From assembly GCA_048268005.1 (NCBI GenBank), contig JBLWWJ010000006.1, positions 124,001-188,000 on the forward strand: a DNA stretch of 64,000 nt. The letters are read 5' to 3'. Shown here piece by piece: positions 17,008-25,214 of this stretch. Numbering within the stretch: position 1 is the stretch's first letter; the number at the start of each line of letters is the position of its first letter. The notes beneath the pieces were generated by a model, which was given only the letters and a program-made list of their open reading frames with translations, did not search any database and was not told the origin of the DNA. The DNA is from Ancylomarina sp048268005. Lineage in GTDB: Bacteria; Bacteroidota; Bacteroidia; Bacteroidales; Marinifilaceae. A program made the translations under genes and the position numbers.

Positions 17008-19728
17008 TTAGAATTCAATATTATATGTAATCGTAGGTATAGCTTCACCAAAAATGGATAGTTTGTAGCCGAGCATACTGCCTTCCTTCATTCGGAAATA
17101 TGTCGAATAAGCATTTTTCTGACCTGTGAGATTGTAAATACCAAAGGCCAGGGAGGTATGATAAGCTTTGTTCTTTTTCAGATTACCTTCGATTAAAAGA
17201 GTGATATCTGTTCTAAAATAGTTAGGAATACGGTATTCATTTCGTTCAGAATAATGAATAATTGGCACATTTTGTAGTTTGTATTTTGCTGTAGGAAAAG
17301 TAGCAGGTCGACCAGTGTGATAAACAAAATTCGTAGAAAAAATTAGACGTCTTGAAAGTTTAAAGCTTAGGAAAGCTTTATAGTTGTGAGGTTTGTCAAA
17401 AGGTGAGCGATACCATTCGCCATCGTTAACCGCAAATTCACCTGTCTTATCTTTTGATTTTAGGTAACTACGCGAATAAGAATAACTAAGCATACCATTA
17501 AAACGTCCCGATTTTTTTCGAATAAAAAACTCCAATCCATAGTTTTTACCATCTGCATTTAACACCTCTGTTTCAGGAAATTCATTCAAATAAAGTTCTG
17601 CACCATCTTTATAATCTTTAGCATTTTTAACCTTTTTGGTGTAAGCTTCTACTGAGAACTCAGCGACAGAATTTAAAATGTTGTGATAAAAACCTAATGA
17701 GAACTGATCTCCTATCTGAGGCTTAAGATAGCGATCTGTTAACTTCCATGTGTCGGTAGGTGATATGGTTGTGGTGTTAGATAAAAGATGAATATATTGA
17801 CGTGTTCGATTGTAACTTGCCTTAATTGATGTGTTATTATTTATGGAATAGTTAATTGAACTTCTGAATTCAGGGCCATGGTAGATATTATTTAAGCCTC
17901 CTGATGATTTCACCAGTTTAAGACTATTAAAATCTCCAGGTATTCCATCTTTATAGGTCATCTCATCTTTTTTCCCCAGATTACCATAAAGTGAGTAACG
18001 AATGCCAGCTTCGGCTGTTAAAAAACTGAATATCTCATGTTTTGCACCAATAAATAAAGCTGTTTCCAATCCTTCCTCACTTTGAATATTTTTTGAGGTA
18101 ATATTTGAAGAGGCTGAATAGGGTTTAAATTCTCCAGGGCTAACTTTATAGGTTTTTGCAGAAGCACCAAAATCAAAACTCGTGTATACATCTTTTTCAT
18201 AGACAAACTGAGTTTTAAATCCAGCATCTCTAACTTTATGAGTGAGCTTGAAAGCATTCTCCGGGTTATCATTGGAGCTCATTTCATAGGAGAAATTGGT
18301 GTAATGAAAGTTTGATTTCATCTTCAATTTTTCATCGAAACGGTGTCTCCAATTAATCGAACTAACAAAATTCTTAAAGTTATAAATTGTATCAGAATGC
18401 AATTGAAATTCATCATTACTATTATAGTAACTAAGTTCAATTTGATTGTTTACATCGGGTTTGTAAAGAATTTTACCGTGTAAATCCTGAAAGTTAGATT
18501 TCGAGTCTGTCAACTCTTTAGAGTCAATTTTTTTAATAATCCAGTCCGAATAGGTAAAACGAAATGAATTCATTATCGACAGTTTTTTGTCAATTAATGG
18601 TAAGCTAAGATAAGCTTTTGTGTTAATAGGGCTAATACCTACTTTCCCATTAATTTTATCGGCAATATTCTCGTATGTTGAGATATTATAAATTGATGAA
18701 ATACGTCCACCAAATTGAATTGGAATACTTGATTTATATAAACTAGCTTCTTTAATCATGTCGTTATTAAAAGCAGAAAAGAAACCAAAAAAATGTGCTG
18801 GATAATAGATAGGTGCATTATCAATAAGAATTAAATTCTGATCTGCCGACCCACCTCGTACATTAAATCCAATTGAACCTTCTCCAGCACTTTCTACTCC
18901 AGGAAGCATAGTTGTTCCTTTTATTATATCAGGTTCTCCCAAGGCTGAAGGTAAGCTCTCAACATCCTTAGATGCAAAATATTCCAAGCCCATTGACGTC
19001 CGTTTAATTTTGTCGTCTTTGGCTAATACACGGATTTCTTTTAGCGATTTGATTTCATTACTTAATTGAATATTTAGCTTTCCATCTCCTCGCAAATTTA
19101 TTTTTCTTGATGTCTGTTTAAGTCCCATGTGTTTGAAATTCAGATTATATGAGCCAGGACTTAATTCAAGTTCATAATAACCTTTTTTATCCGAGGTTAC
19201 ACCATTTGTCATTGTAGGAAGATAAATCTCGACACCTTTTAAGGGAATACCACTTTCGAAATGACTAACGTAACCAAATACCTTTACTTTTTTCTTACCT
19301 AAAGCAACACCAATTTCATGAATCACATATTCCTGTTCTTGCAATGTGCTAAGATCTTTTTCTTCTTCTGAGAGTGGAAGATTTGTGAGCTTTTTTTTGT
19401 CATCTTTTTGCAGACTGAATCCTAAAAGAATATTCTCGTAATGGGATAGGATAAGATCTTTCCCTCTAATAATAAACTGGAGTTGAGTTCCTGATAGAAC
19501 ATCTGAAATTAAGCTGTGTAAATCGACTTGAGTATATGATTTCTTTAGTTTTATGTTTTTTACCCAGACTTCATCGAAATAGGAATGAATTTGGTATTTA
19601 TCTTGAAGTTCTTGGGTCAGCTCTATGAACGTCATTCCCTTATGACCAATGTTTATTTCTTCTTTTTGATTGGCAATACTGGGAATAATAATAAAAAGAC
19701 TGTATATGAGGATGAGTGTTTTTTTCAT
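17008..19728 (-). CDS. TonB-dependent receptor with STN and carboxypeptidase-regulatory domains
   Basis: Outer-membrane active importer (906 residues). Order seen: signal peptide (1-20); secretin/TonB short N-terminal (STN) domain about 25-110 (GMTFIELTQELQDKYQIHSY, LISDVLSGTQLQFII); linker; carboxypeptidase-regulatory domain about 152-232 (VFGYVSHFESGIPLKGVEIY); plug about 250-350 (SALGEPDIIKGTTMLPGVES, NVRGGSADQNLILIDNAPIY); 22-strand barrel to the terminal Phe (ITYNIEF). STN domains usually signal to a FecR-type anti-sigma factor, but no sigma or anti-sigma gene lies within the window near it. Downstream is the MG2-like gene; upstream are a small secreted protein and three DUF4249 lipoproteins, which probably act as surface partners. 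Ligand unknown. Confidence 0.92.
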   Translation of the reverse strand: MKKTLILIYSLFIIIPSIANQKEEINIGHKGMTFIELTQELQDKYQIHSYFDEVWVKNIKLKKSYTQVDLHSLISDVLSGTQLQFIIRGKDLILSHYENILLGFSLQKDDKKKLTNLPLSEEEKDLSTLQEQEYVIHEIGVALGKKKVKVFGYVSHFESGIPLKGVEIYLPTMTNGVTSDKKGYYELELSPGSYNLNFKHMGLKQTSRKINLRGDGKLNIQLSNEIKSLKEIRVLAKDDKIKRTSMGLEYFASKDVESLPSALGEPDIIKGTTMLPGVESAGEGSIGFNVRGGSADQNLILIDNAPIYYPAHFFGFFSAFNNDMIKEASLYKSSIPIQFGGRISSIYNISTYENIADKINGKVGISPINTKAYLSLPLIDKKLSIMNSFRFTYSDWIIKKIDSKELTDSKSNFQDLHGKILYKPDVNNQIELSYYNSNDEFQLHSDTIYNFKNFVSSINWRHRFDEKLKMKSNFHYTNFSYEMSSNDNPENAFKLTHKVRDAGFKTQFVYEKDVYTSFDFGASAKTYKVSPGEFKPYSASSNITSKNIQSEEGLETALFIGAKHEIFSFLTAEAGIRYSLYGNLGKKDEMTYKDGIPGDFNSLKLVKSSGGLNNIYHGPEFRSSINYSINNNTSIKASYNRTRQYIHLLSNTTTISPTDTWKLTDRYLKPQIGDQFSLGFYHNILNSVAEFSVEAYTKKVKNAKDYKDGAELYLNEFPETEVLNADGKNYGLEFFIRKKSGRFNGMLSYSYSRSYLKSKDKTGEFAVNDGEWYRSPFDKPHNYKAFLSFKLSRRLIFSTNFVYHTGRPATFPTAKYKLQNVPIIHYSERNEYRIPNYFRTDITLLIEGNLKKNKAYHTSLAFGIYNLTGQKNAYSTYFRMKEGSMLGYKLSIFGEAIPTITYNIEF

Positions 19729-19733
19729 AGTTT

Positions 19734-20420
19734 CTATAGATCAAATTTTAAAAGAAGTGGTACAGCATCCATGGGTGTTTTTGTTCTAATTTTTAATTTT
19801 GAACTACTGATATATTTTCTCATTTCTTTTTTCTGGTGTGGGAAGAGATTTAATATATCCTTCTTGCCATTAATAGGAATAAGGTCCCCTTCTTTAATTA
19901 TATATAGACTATTAATAGAGACGTATTTGTATGTGTTTGAATTATTAGATTTAAGTTTTCGATGCTTTTTCCTCATGATCAAGTATTGAAGATTTCGACT
20001 ATTTATAACTTGATAATACCTTAGTGAATCAAGATTTTTGTGAAGCAGGTCGCCTCGAACAAATTCGAAATTTGAGGAATGATCATTTACATTAAACCCT
20101 TCAAGACAATATGGATTAATGATAATATTTCGTTTGGTTTTAGTCTCAGTTTCAATTGTTGTGATAACTATTTCGTCTGCCAAGTCATATGAAAAATCAA
20201 CATTATTAAATTGAATTCCTTCATACAACAAACTTCCATTAAGGTTCATTTTTTCAAGAAAAAATTGTTCTCCTAATGAAACAGAGGTCGTTGGAACCCA
20301 GACTCTGCCATTTACGATTGTTTGAATATCGGTTTTAGATTTGGGTTGCCCAGAAGTATCTGGACTAACTACTATAAAAAGTAGGATTATGAGGTTAGTA
20401 AGTATAAAGTTAGATTTCAT
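19734..20420 (-). CDS. secreted hypothetical protein of the TonB receptor cluster
   Basis: Unrecognised 228-residue protein with a signal peptide (MKSNFILTNLIILLFIVVSP) and a mature part that is mostly beta strands. Visible stretches include IQTIVNGRVWVPTTSVSLGE, SLLYEGIQFNNVDFSYDLAD and a Lys/Arg-rich segment MRKKHRKLKS around residue 155. It ends 5 bp before the receptor start and begins 12 bp after the first DUF4249 stop, so all are probably one transcript. The first part looks like a short carboxypeptidase-like or plug-adjacent beta domain, but I cannot assign a family. It most likely supports the receptor at the outer membrane. Confidence 0.75.
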   Translation of the reverse strand: MKSNFILTNLIILLFIVVSPDTSGQPKSKTDIQTIVNGRVWVPTTSVSLGEQFFLEKMNLNGSLLYEGIQFNNVDFSYDLADEIVITTIETETKTKRNIIINPYCLEGFNVNDHSSNFEFVRGDLLHKNLDSLRYYQVINSRNLQYLIMRKKHRKLKSNNSNTYKYVSINSLYIIKEGDLIPINGKKDILNLFPHQKKEMRKYISSSKLKIRTKTPMDAVPLLLKFDL

Positions 20421-20432
20421 AGGGTTTAAAAA

Positions 20433-21557
20433 TTAGGGCCAAAATGAAGGTTTTGTAGGAGAATATTTCACATTGCAATCGTAACAATAATTGAGTCTTA
20501 CATCAAAAGCCATTCCTTCCCCTTTCGGATAACTTTTAAGTATGTGATACTTTAAAGTATCAGGTGGCAAACCCCTTGTTACGATGGTAAATTCATTGCA
20601 CTCTTTAGGGAATTTTAAAAATTCCTGTTCAAAATCGGAAAGGTTAAATGATTGACTCATTGTGTTTACGGAAGAAGCTTCGAAATAGCCAATAACATAT
20701 TCATCATTCTCGCAGGCACAAATATTTCCTTCTGAATTGGACGGAATAATATCATAGACTTGTCCATTGGATTGAATGGATTTTTGAACGTTATTCCAAA
20801 ATTTATAGTTCTCTGGACTAGTTGAATATAATGAAATATCGATGAAGTAATTGTAATTTAGTTTTACTTCTTCTTGATTAACAAAATTTGCGAATAGACG
20901 TTTAAATTCCTTATTGTTTAGTTGGGCCCCATCAAAAAGAGAGATATTGTTAGAATTCCTATATGGGTAACAAATTCGTGATGGATTATCAGTTTTTGGG
21001 GCTGAAAAAGGGCTGTGCCATTCCCAGCTCTCTTGATAAGACCATCGTAAATAATTACTTTGGTTAGAGGGTGATTTCGCATTTAAATAAAAGCCAGCCC
21101 CTTTTAAGTAGGTTCCGTTATCTTGAAGCATTTTTGTGTCTTCACCGTAAATACTCTCAATTAGTACCTCAGGGGGAATAACTTCTGGTATAGACTCATA
21201 TTTTTTTCCATCCGAGGTTTGAATTTCAATCCAATAAGAATTCCCTATAACTCCATGGAAACTAGCGGTAAGATTGTTGTAAACACCTGGGGATTTTTCA
21301 ATAAAACTGTCTGAGTTTCCCTTATCATCATAAATTGAAATAATTGCACCTTCTTCAGGATTCAAAGAATCGGGTTGATTCAAATTTACAGTTCTGAATA
21401 AGCGTACTTCATAAGGACCTTTAGCATTCGTTATTTTACCATCAACGACTAAAATTGAGACGTCTTCTTTTATTTCAGGAATAAATTGTTCGGTACATGA
21501 AAAAAGAAAAAGGGATAGGCATATAAAGTAGTAGATTAGGTTTTTGTTTCGATACAT
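20433..21557 (-). CDS. DUF4249 lipoprotein, paralogue 1
   Basis: Surface or periplasmic lipoprotein of 374 residues with lipobox SLFLFSC at the N-terminus. The N-terminal beta-sandwich starts VSILVVDGKITNAKGPYEVR, typical of DUF4249 proteins that accompany TonB-dependent receptors. Other conserved stretches: GNSYWIEIQTSDGKKYES, YLRWSYQESWEWHSPFSAP, EGNICACENDEYVIGYFEAS and a C-terminus YCYDCNVKYSPTKPSFWP with a Cys pair. It is the copy nearest to the receptor. Two more copies of nearly identical length follow upstream on the same strand. Function is not known for the family; ligand capture for the receptor is inference. Confidence 0.85.
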   Translation of the reverse strand: MYRNKNLIYYFICLSLFLFSCTEQFIPEIKEDVSILVVDGKITNAKGPYEVRLFRTVNLNQPDSLNPEEGAIISIYDDKGNSDSFIEKSPGVYNNLTASFHGVIGNSYWIEIQTSDGKKYESIPEVIPPEVLIESIYGEDTKMLQDNGTYLKGAGFYLNAKSPSNQSNYLRWSYQESWEWHSPFSAPKTDNPSRICYPYRNSNNISLFDGAQLNNKEFKRLFANFVNQEEVKLNYNYFIDISLYSTSPENYKFWNNVQKSIQSNGQVYDIIPSNSEGNICACENDEYVIGYFEASSVNTMSQSFNLSDFEQEFLKFPKECNEFTIVTRGLPPDTLKYHILKSYPKGEGMAFDVRLNYCYDCNVKYSPTKPSFWP

Positions 21558-22044
21558 TTGATTTGGTTAGGTTTTAGAGTAGGTTATTGATAGTCCTGAT
21601 TATTTAGTGGAATTGAGTTCCACAAAAAATAAACTTAGTGTGTACAACTAAAACCGTACTATGACCATTGGGGTTTTTATAAAACATATCTGTACTTGGT
21701 ATTCTTGTTAGAGAAACCAGGTTTGGGGAAGAATGTTTTAGATTTAATGGCATAACTGAAAGATGGTTAGGGCTTGTCTAAAGTAATAAATTAATTTATA
21801 GATAAGTGAGTGTATAAAAAAAAATTAAATAAAATCTGATATTAATAGCATCAGAAAAGAGTTAAGTCTTTCTATTAAATCTTATGATTTAGTACGGTTC
21901 CTTCAGAATTAAAATAAATACTAAGAAGTTAAATCCTGTAATTTACTTTTGTTTTTATCGCTGAATGAATTTTTATATTGTTTTGTATCTAAAGAATTGC
22001 ATTTAAATTATTCTAATAATAAAAGAGATTGCAGGAGCTAGTTA
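21558..22044. other. 487-bp gap between DUF4249 paralogues 1 and 2
   Basis: AT-rich with no credible gene. It contains the upstream block shared by all three paralogues (21761-21813), here about 200 bp from the start of paralogue 1 instead of 10-25 bp, so a stretch of about 180 bp separates the block from its gene. Confidence 0.5.
21761..21813 (-). repeat. upstream block shared by the DUF4249 paralogues, copy 1
   Basis: Contains AATTTATAGATAAGT, which is identical in copy 3 (24441-24490), preceded by a ...GGTTAGG-C-TTGTCTAAA stretch shared with copy 2 (23195-23240). The repeats indicate that each DUF4249 gene was duplicated together with its upstream region. Confidence 0.6.
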
Positions 22045-23168
22045 TTAAGGCCAGAATGAAGGTTTCGAAGGAGAGTATTTAACATTACAATCGTAACAAT
22101 AGTTGGGTCTCACAACAAAAGCCATTAAATTATCGTCTCGATAACTTCTTATAATGTGATACATTAATGTATCAGGTGGCCCCCCCTTGTTTGTATGGTT
22201 AATTCATCGCATTCTTTAGGGAAAATGGGGAACTTTTGTTCAAAATCGGAAACGGAAAAGGTTTGACTCATTGTGTTTACGGATGAAGCTTCGAAATAGC
22301 CAATAACATATTCTTCATCCTCACAGGCACAAATATTTCCTTCTGAATTGGACGGAACAATATCATAAACCTGTCCATTGTTCTGAGTAGATTGTTGGAC
22401 GCTATTCCAAAATTGAAAATTTTCGAGACTAATTGAATATAATGAAACATTTATAAAATAATTATAATTCAATTTCACTTCATCTTGACTTATAAATTTT
22501 GCAAAGAGACGCTTGAATTCCTTACTGTCTAGTTGTCCCCCATCAAAAAGAGAAATATTATTAGATGTTTTGTATGGGAAACATATTCTTGATGGATTAT
22601 CTGTTTTTGGAGCAGAAAAGGGACTGTGCCACTCCCAACTTTCTTGATATGTCCATCGTAAGTAGTTGTTTGTGCTTGCAGAAGATTTCGCATCCAAATA
22701 AAAACCTGCACCTTTAAGATACTTTCCGTTGTTCTGAATCATCTTGCTATCTTCAGCATAGACTTTTTCGATTAATATTTCAGGGGGAATAATTTCTGGT
22801 ACAGACTCATATTTTTTTCCATCTGAGGTTTGAATTTCGATCCAATAGGAATTTCCAATAACACCGCGAAAATCAGCGTTTAGGTTCTTATAAACACCGG
22901 GTGAGGTTTCAATAAAACTGTCTGAGTTTCCTTCATCATCATAGATAGAGATAATTGCTGCTTGTTCAGGGTTTAATGAGTCGGGTTGATCCAAGTTTAC
23001 AGTTCTAAATAAGCGAACTTCATAGGGACCTTTAGCATTTGTAATTTTACCATCAACCACTAAAATTGAAACATTTTTTTTAATTTCTGGAATAAATTGT
23101 TCGGTACATGAGAAGAAGAATAAGGAAAAGCTTATGAAGTAATAGATTAGGTTTTTGGGACGCTTCAT
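22045..23168 (-). pseudogene. DUF4249 lipoprotein, paralogue 2, frameshifted at a G7 tract
   Basis: Full-length relative of the two flanking DUF4249 genes, with lipobox FFFSC and the same conserved stretches (YLRWTYQESWEWHSPFSAP, EGNICACEDEEYVIGYFEAS). The uninterrupted frame stops at 22164 after TRGGHLIH (334 residues). At a run of seven G on the coding strand (22180-22186 on the plus strand as C) one base is missing: with eight G the frame continues PPDTLMYHIIRSY to CYDCNVKYSPSKPSFWP and a stop at 22045. The span is 1124 bp, exactly one short of the 1125 bp of both neighbours. This may be a real recent mutation, a slippage-prone on/off switch, or a sequencing error in a homopolymer. Confidence 0.85.
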
Positions 23169-23194
23169 TTGTTTAGCTTAGATTATTATAGTTA

Positions 23195-23240
23195 AAAGGT
23201 GGTTAGGCTTTGTCTAAAAGGAATAAAATAATAAAGGATA
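23195..23240 (-). repeat. upstream block shared by the DUF4249 paralogues, copy 2
   Basis: GGTTAGG-CTTTGTCTAAA followed by an AATAAAATAATAAAGGATA stretch, 27-72 bp upstream of paralogue 2, related to copies at 21761-21813 and 24441-24490. Confidence 0.55.
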
Positions 23241-23304
23241 CGTTGTTACATCAAAAAGTAGTAAATAAACTCAGGTATAATTGATGTGTAAATAAGCACT
23301 GAAT

Positions 23305-24429
23305 TCAAGGCCAGAATGAAGGTTTCTTAGGAGAATATTTAACATTACAATCGTAACATTCATTTAATCTGACAATATAAACCATCACCATTTCTTCGGG
23401 GTAGCTTTTAATTATGTGATATTTTAAAGTGTCAGGTAGTTCTCCTCTTGTTTTTATGATGAATTCTTCGCATTCTTCTGGGAATTTTGAGAATTCTTCT
23501 TCAAAATCGGCTATGGAGAAAATCTGATTCATAGTACTTACTGATGAAGCTTCGAAATACCCTAGAACAATATCATCACCTTCTTCGCAAGCACAGATGT
23601 TACCCTCTGTATTAGATGGAATTATATCATAAATCCCCCCGTTGTCTTGAACAGCTGTTTGTATATTTTTCCAAAATTTATAATTGCTAAAGCTGACAGA
23701 ATATAAAGAAATGTTTAGGAGGTAATTGTAATTAAGTTTCACCTCATTTTCACTTATAAAATTAGTAAAGAGATGTTTGAATTCTTTTTTATTAAGTTTG
23801 GCCCCATCATAAATTGCAATATTGTTAGATGTCCTGTCAGGGTAGCATATTCGAGATGGGTTATCTGTTTTCGGAGCAGAGAAGGGACTGTGCCATTCCC
23901 AGCTTTCTTGATATGACCATCGCAAGTAGTTGCTTTGGTTAGAAGGGGAAATGGCATTCATATAAAATTTAGCTCCTTTGAGATATTTTCCGTTGGATTG
24001 AATCATCTTTGAATCTTCTCCAAAGATATTTTCGATAAATATTTCCGGGGGAATGACTTCTGGAGTAGATTCATATTTTTTACCATCAGCAGTTTGAATC
24101 TCTATCCAGTAAGAATTCCCCACAACGCCCTGAAAACTACTTGTTAGATTGTTATATATTCCTGGAGATATTTCAATAAAAGTATCAGAGTTACCTCTAT
24201 CGTCATATATAGAGATAATCGCTCCTTCTTCAGGGCTTAATAAAGTGGGCTGGTTTATATCTACTGTTCGAAATAAGCGAACCTCGTAGGGGCCTTTCGC
24301 ATTGGTAATTCTACCATCAACGACCAACATTGAATTTACATCATCAAATTTAATGTTGAGTTGCTCTGTGCATGAATAAAAAAGCACTATTAATACTGAC
24401 AAGTATATGAGCTTTACCTTTGATTTCAT
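23305..24429 (-). CDS. DUF4249 lipoprotein, paralogue 3
   Basis: A 374-residue lipoprotein (lipobox VLFYSC) with the same plan as paralogue 1: N-terminal VNSMLVVDGRITNAKGPYEV, central YLRWSYQESWEWHSPFSAP, acidic Cys segment EGNICACEEGDDIVLGYFEA, and C-terminus CYDCNVKYSPKKPSFWP. It is the most divergent of the three at the N-terminus and near residue 350 (EEMVMVYIVRLNECYDC). It begins the run of genes leading to the TonB receptor. Possibly each copy binds a variant of the same ligand; nothing in the sequence identifies it. Confidence 0.85.
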   Translation of the reverse strand: MKSKVKLIYLSVLIVLFYSCTEQLNIKFDDVNSMLVVDGRITNAKGPYEVRLFRTVDINQPTLLSPEEGAIISIYDDRGNSDTFIEISPGIYNNLTSSFQGVVGNSYWIEIQTADGKKYESTPEVIPPEIFIENIFGEDSKMIQSNGKYLKGAKFYMNAISPSNQSNYLRWSYQESWEWHSPFSAPKTDNPSRICYPDRTSNNIAIYDGAKLNKKEFKHLFTNFISENEVKLNYNYLLNISLYSVSFSNYKFWKNIQTAVQDNGGIYDIIPSNTEGNICACEEGDDIVLGYFEASSVSTMNQIFSIADFEEEFSKFPEECEEFIIKTRGELPDTLKYHIIKSYPEEMVMVYIVRLNECYDCNVKYSPKKPSFWP

Positions 24430-24440
24430 AATAGAGTGAT

Positions 24441-24490
24441 TATGATTTGCTTAAAGGTAATAAAATAATTTATAGATAAGTAAGAGTGTG
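24441..24490 (-). repeat. upstream block shared by the DUF4249 paralogues, copy 3
   Basis: Lies 12-61 bp upstream of paralogue 3 and shares AATTTATAGATAAGT with copy 1 and AATAAAATAAT with copy 2. Read on minus it contains TTATTACCTTTA, close to a TAnnTTTR -7 box, so it may carry the promoter. Confidence 0.55.
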
Positions 24491-24524
24491 ATTGTGATTG
24501 GTTTTTAGTTTTTGATAATATGTA

Positions 24525-25106
24525 TTATAAGGAGATTCTGGAAATAATTAAATCACTGTCTCCTAAAGCCTTTATTTTTAAGCTCTTATGGTCTGAATTT
24601 TCGATGATCAATAAGTCCCCTTGGTCTAGATTCAAATCATTTCCCTTATTATTAATGGTTATTTTTCCAGCGTAGAGATATATGAAAATTTTAATTTGGT
24701 TATCACTAAAAGAGAGATCTTTGGTTTGATTATTCAAAAGGTGTAATGAACTCAGTTCCCCTTTTGTATTTCCTCTTGTCATTAAGTTAAAGTCAGTACA
24801 AACACCAACAGATGAGGTTTGCCAGTCACCTTCAAATTCATCCACATCAAACTCTTTCAGGTATTTATGATACTGGTTTTTGTGTGAAATCTCAATTTGT
24901 CCATCCAGAATCATAATTTTTCTTAACACACCAGGTAAGGAGGTGAATTCTGATTTTTCGACCTCTACTTTTGCAGTACTTAATCTGAAATCAAAATTTC
25001 GTAGTTTATAGTCAGCTGTATCCGGATAGATAAAGAGTTCAGTACTGGTACCACCTGACCAGTTTATGGTGTTGAATTTATCAGCACTTATAATTGTAAA
25101 AGACAT
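24525..25106 (-). CDS. HutD/Ves family cupin-like protein
   Basis: Soluble 193-residue protein. The N-terminal motif NTINWSGGTSTELFIYP matches the W-x-G-G-x-(S/T)-x-E start of HutD/Ves (DUF886) proteins, and the rest reads as a double-stranded beta-helix: FDFRLSTAKVEVEKSEFTSL, IMILDGQIEIS, and a C-terminal half with LDQGDLLIIENSD. HutD is linked to histidine utilisation in other bacteria, but no hut gene is present here, and the E. coli homologue Ves is a cold- and stress-related protein of unknown activity. It is 95 bp upstream of the DUF4249 run and divergent from the ClC channel gene, so it is probably transcribed alone or leads the downstream cluster. Confidence 0.82.
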   Translation of the reverse strand: MSFTIISADKFNTINWSGGTSTELFIYPDTADYKLRNFDFRLSTAKVEVEKSEFTSLPGVLRKIMILDGQIEISHKNQYHKYLKEFDVDEFEGDWQTSSVGVCTDFNLMTRGNTKGELSSLHLLNNQTKDLSFSDNQIKIFIYLYAGKITINNKGNDLNLDQGDLLIIENSDHKSLKIKALGDSDLIISRISL

Positions 25107-25214
25107 AAGATCGAAAGGGCTTAATTAATATTTCTTGATTTCAAACTTAATCAATTGTTTTTCCATTCGCATTCTATTTGTTAAATTAGGAGGTAAGAAC
25201 TCCAAAATAGATAC

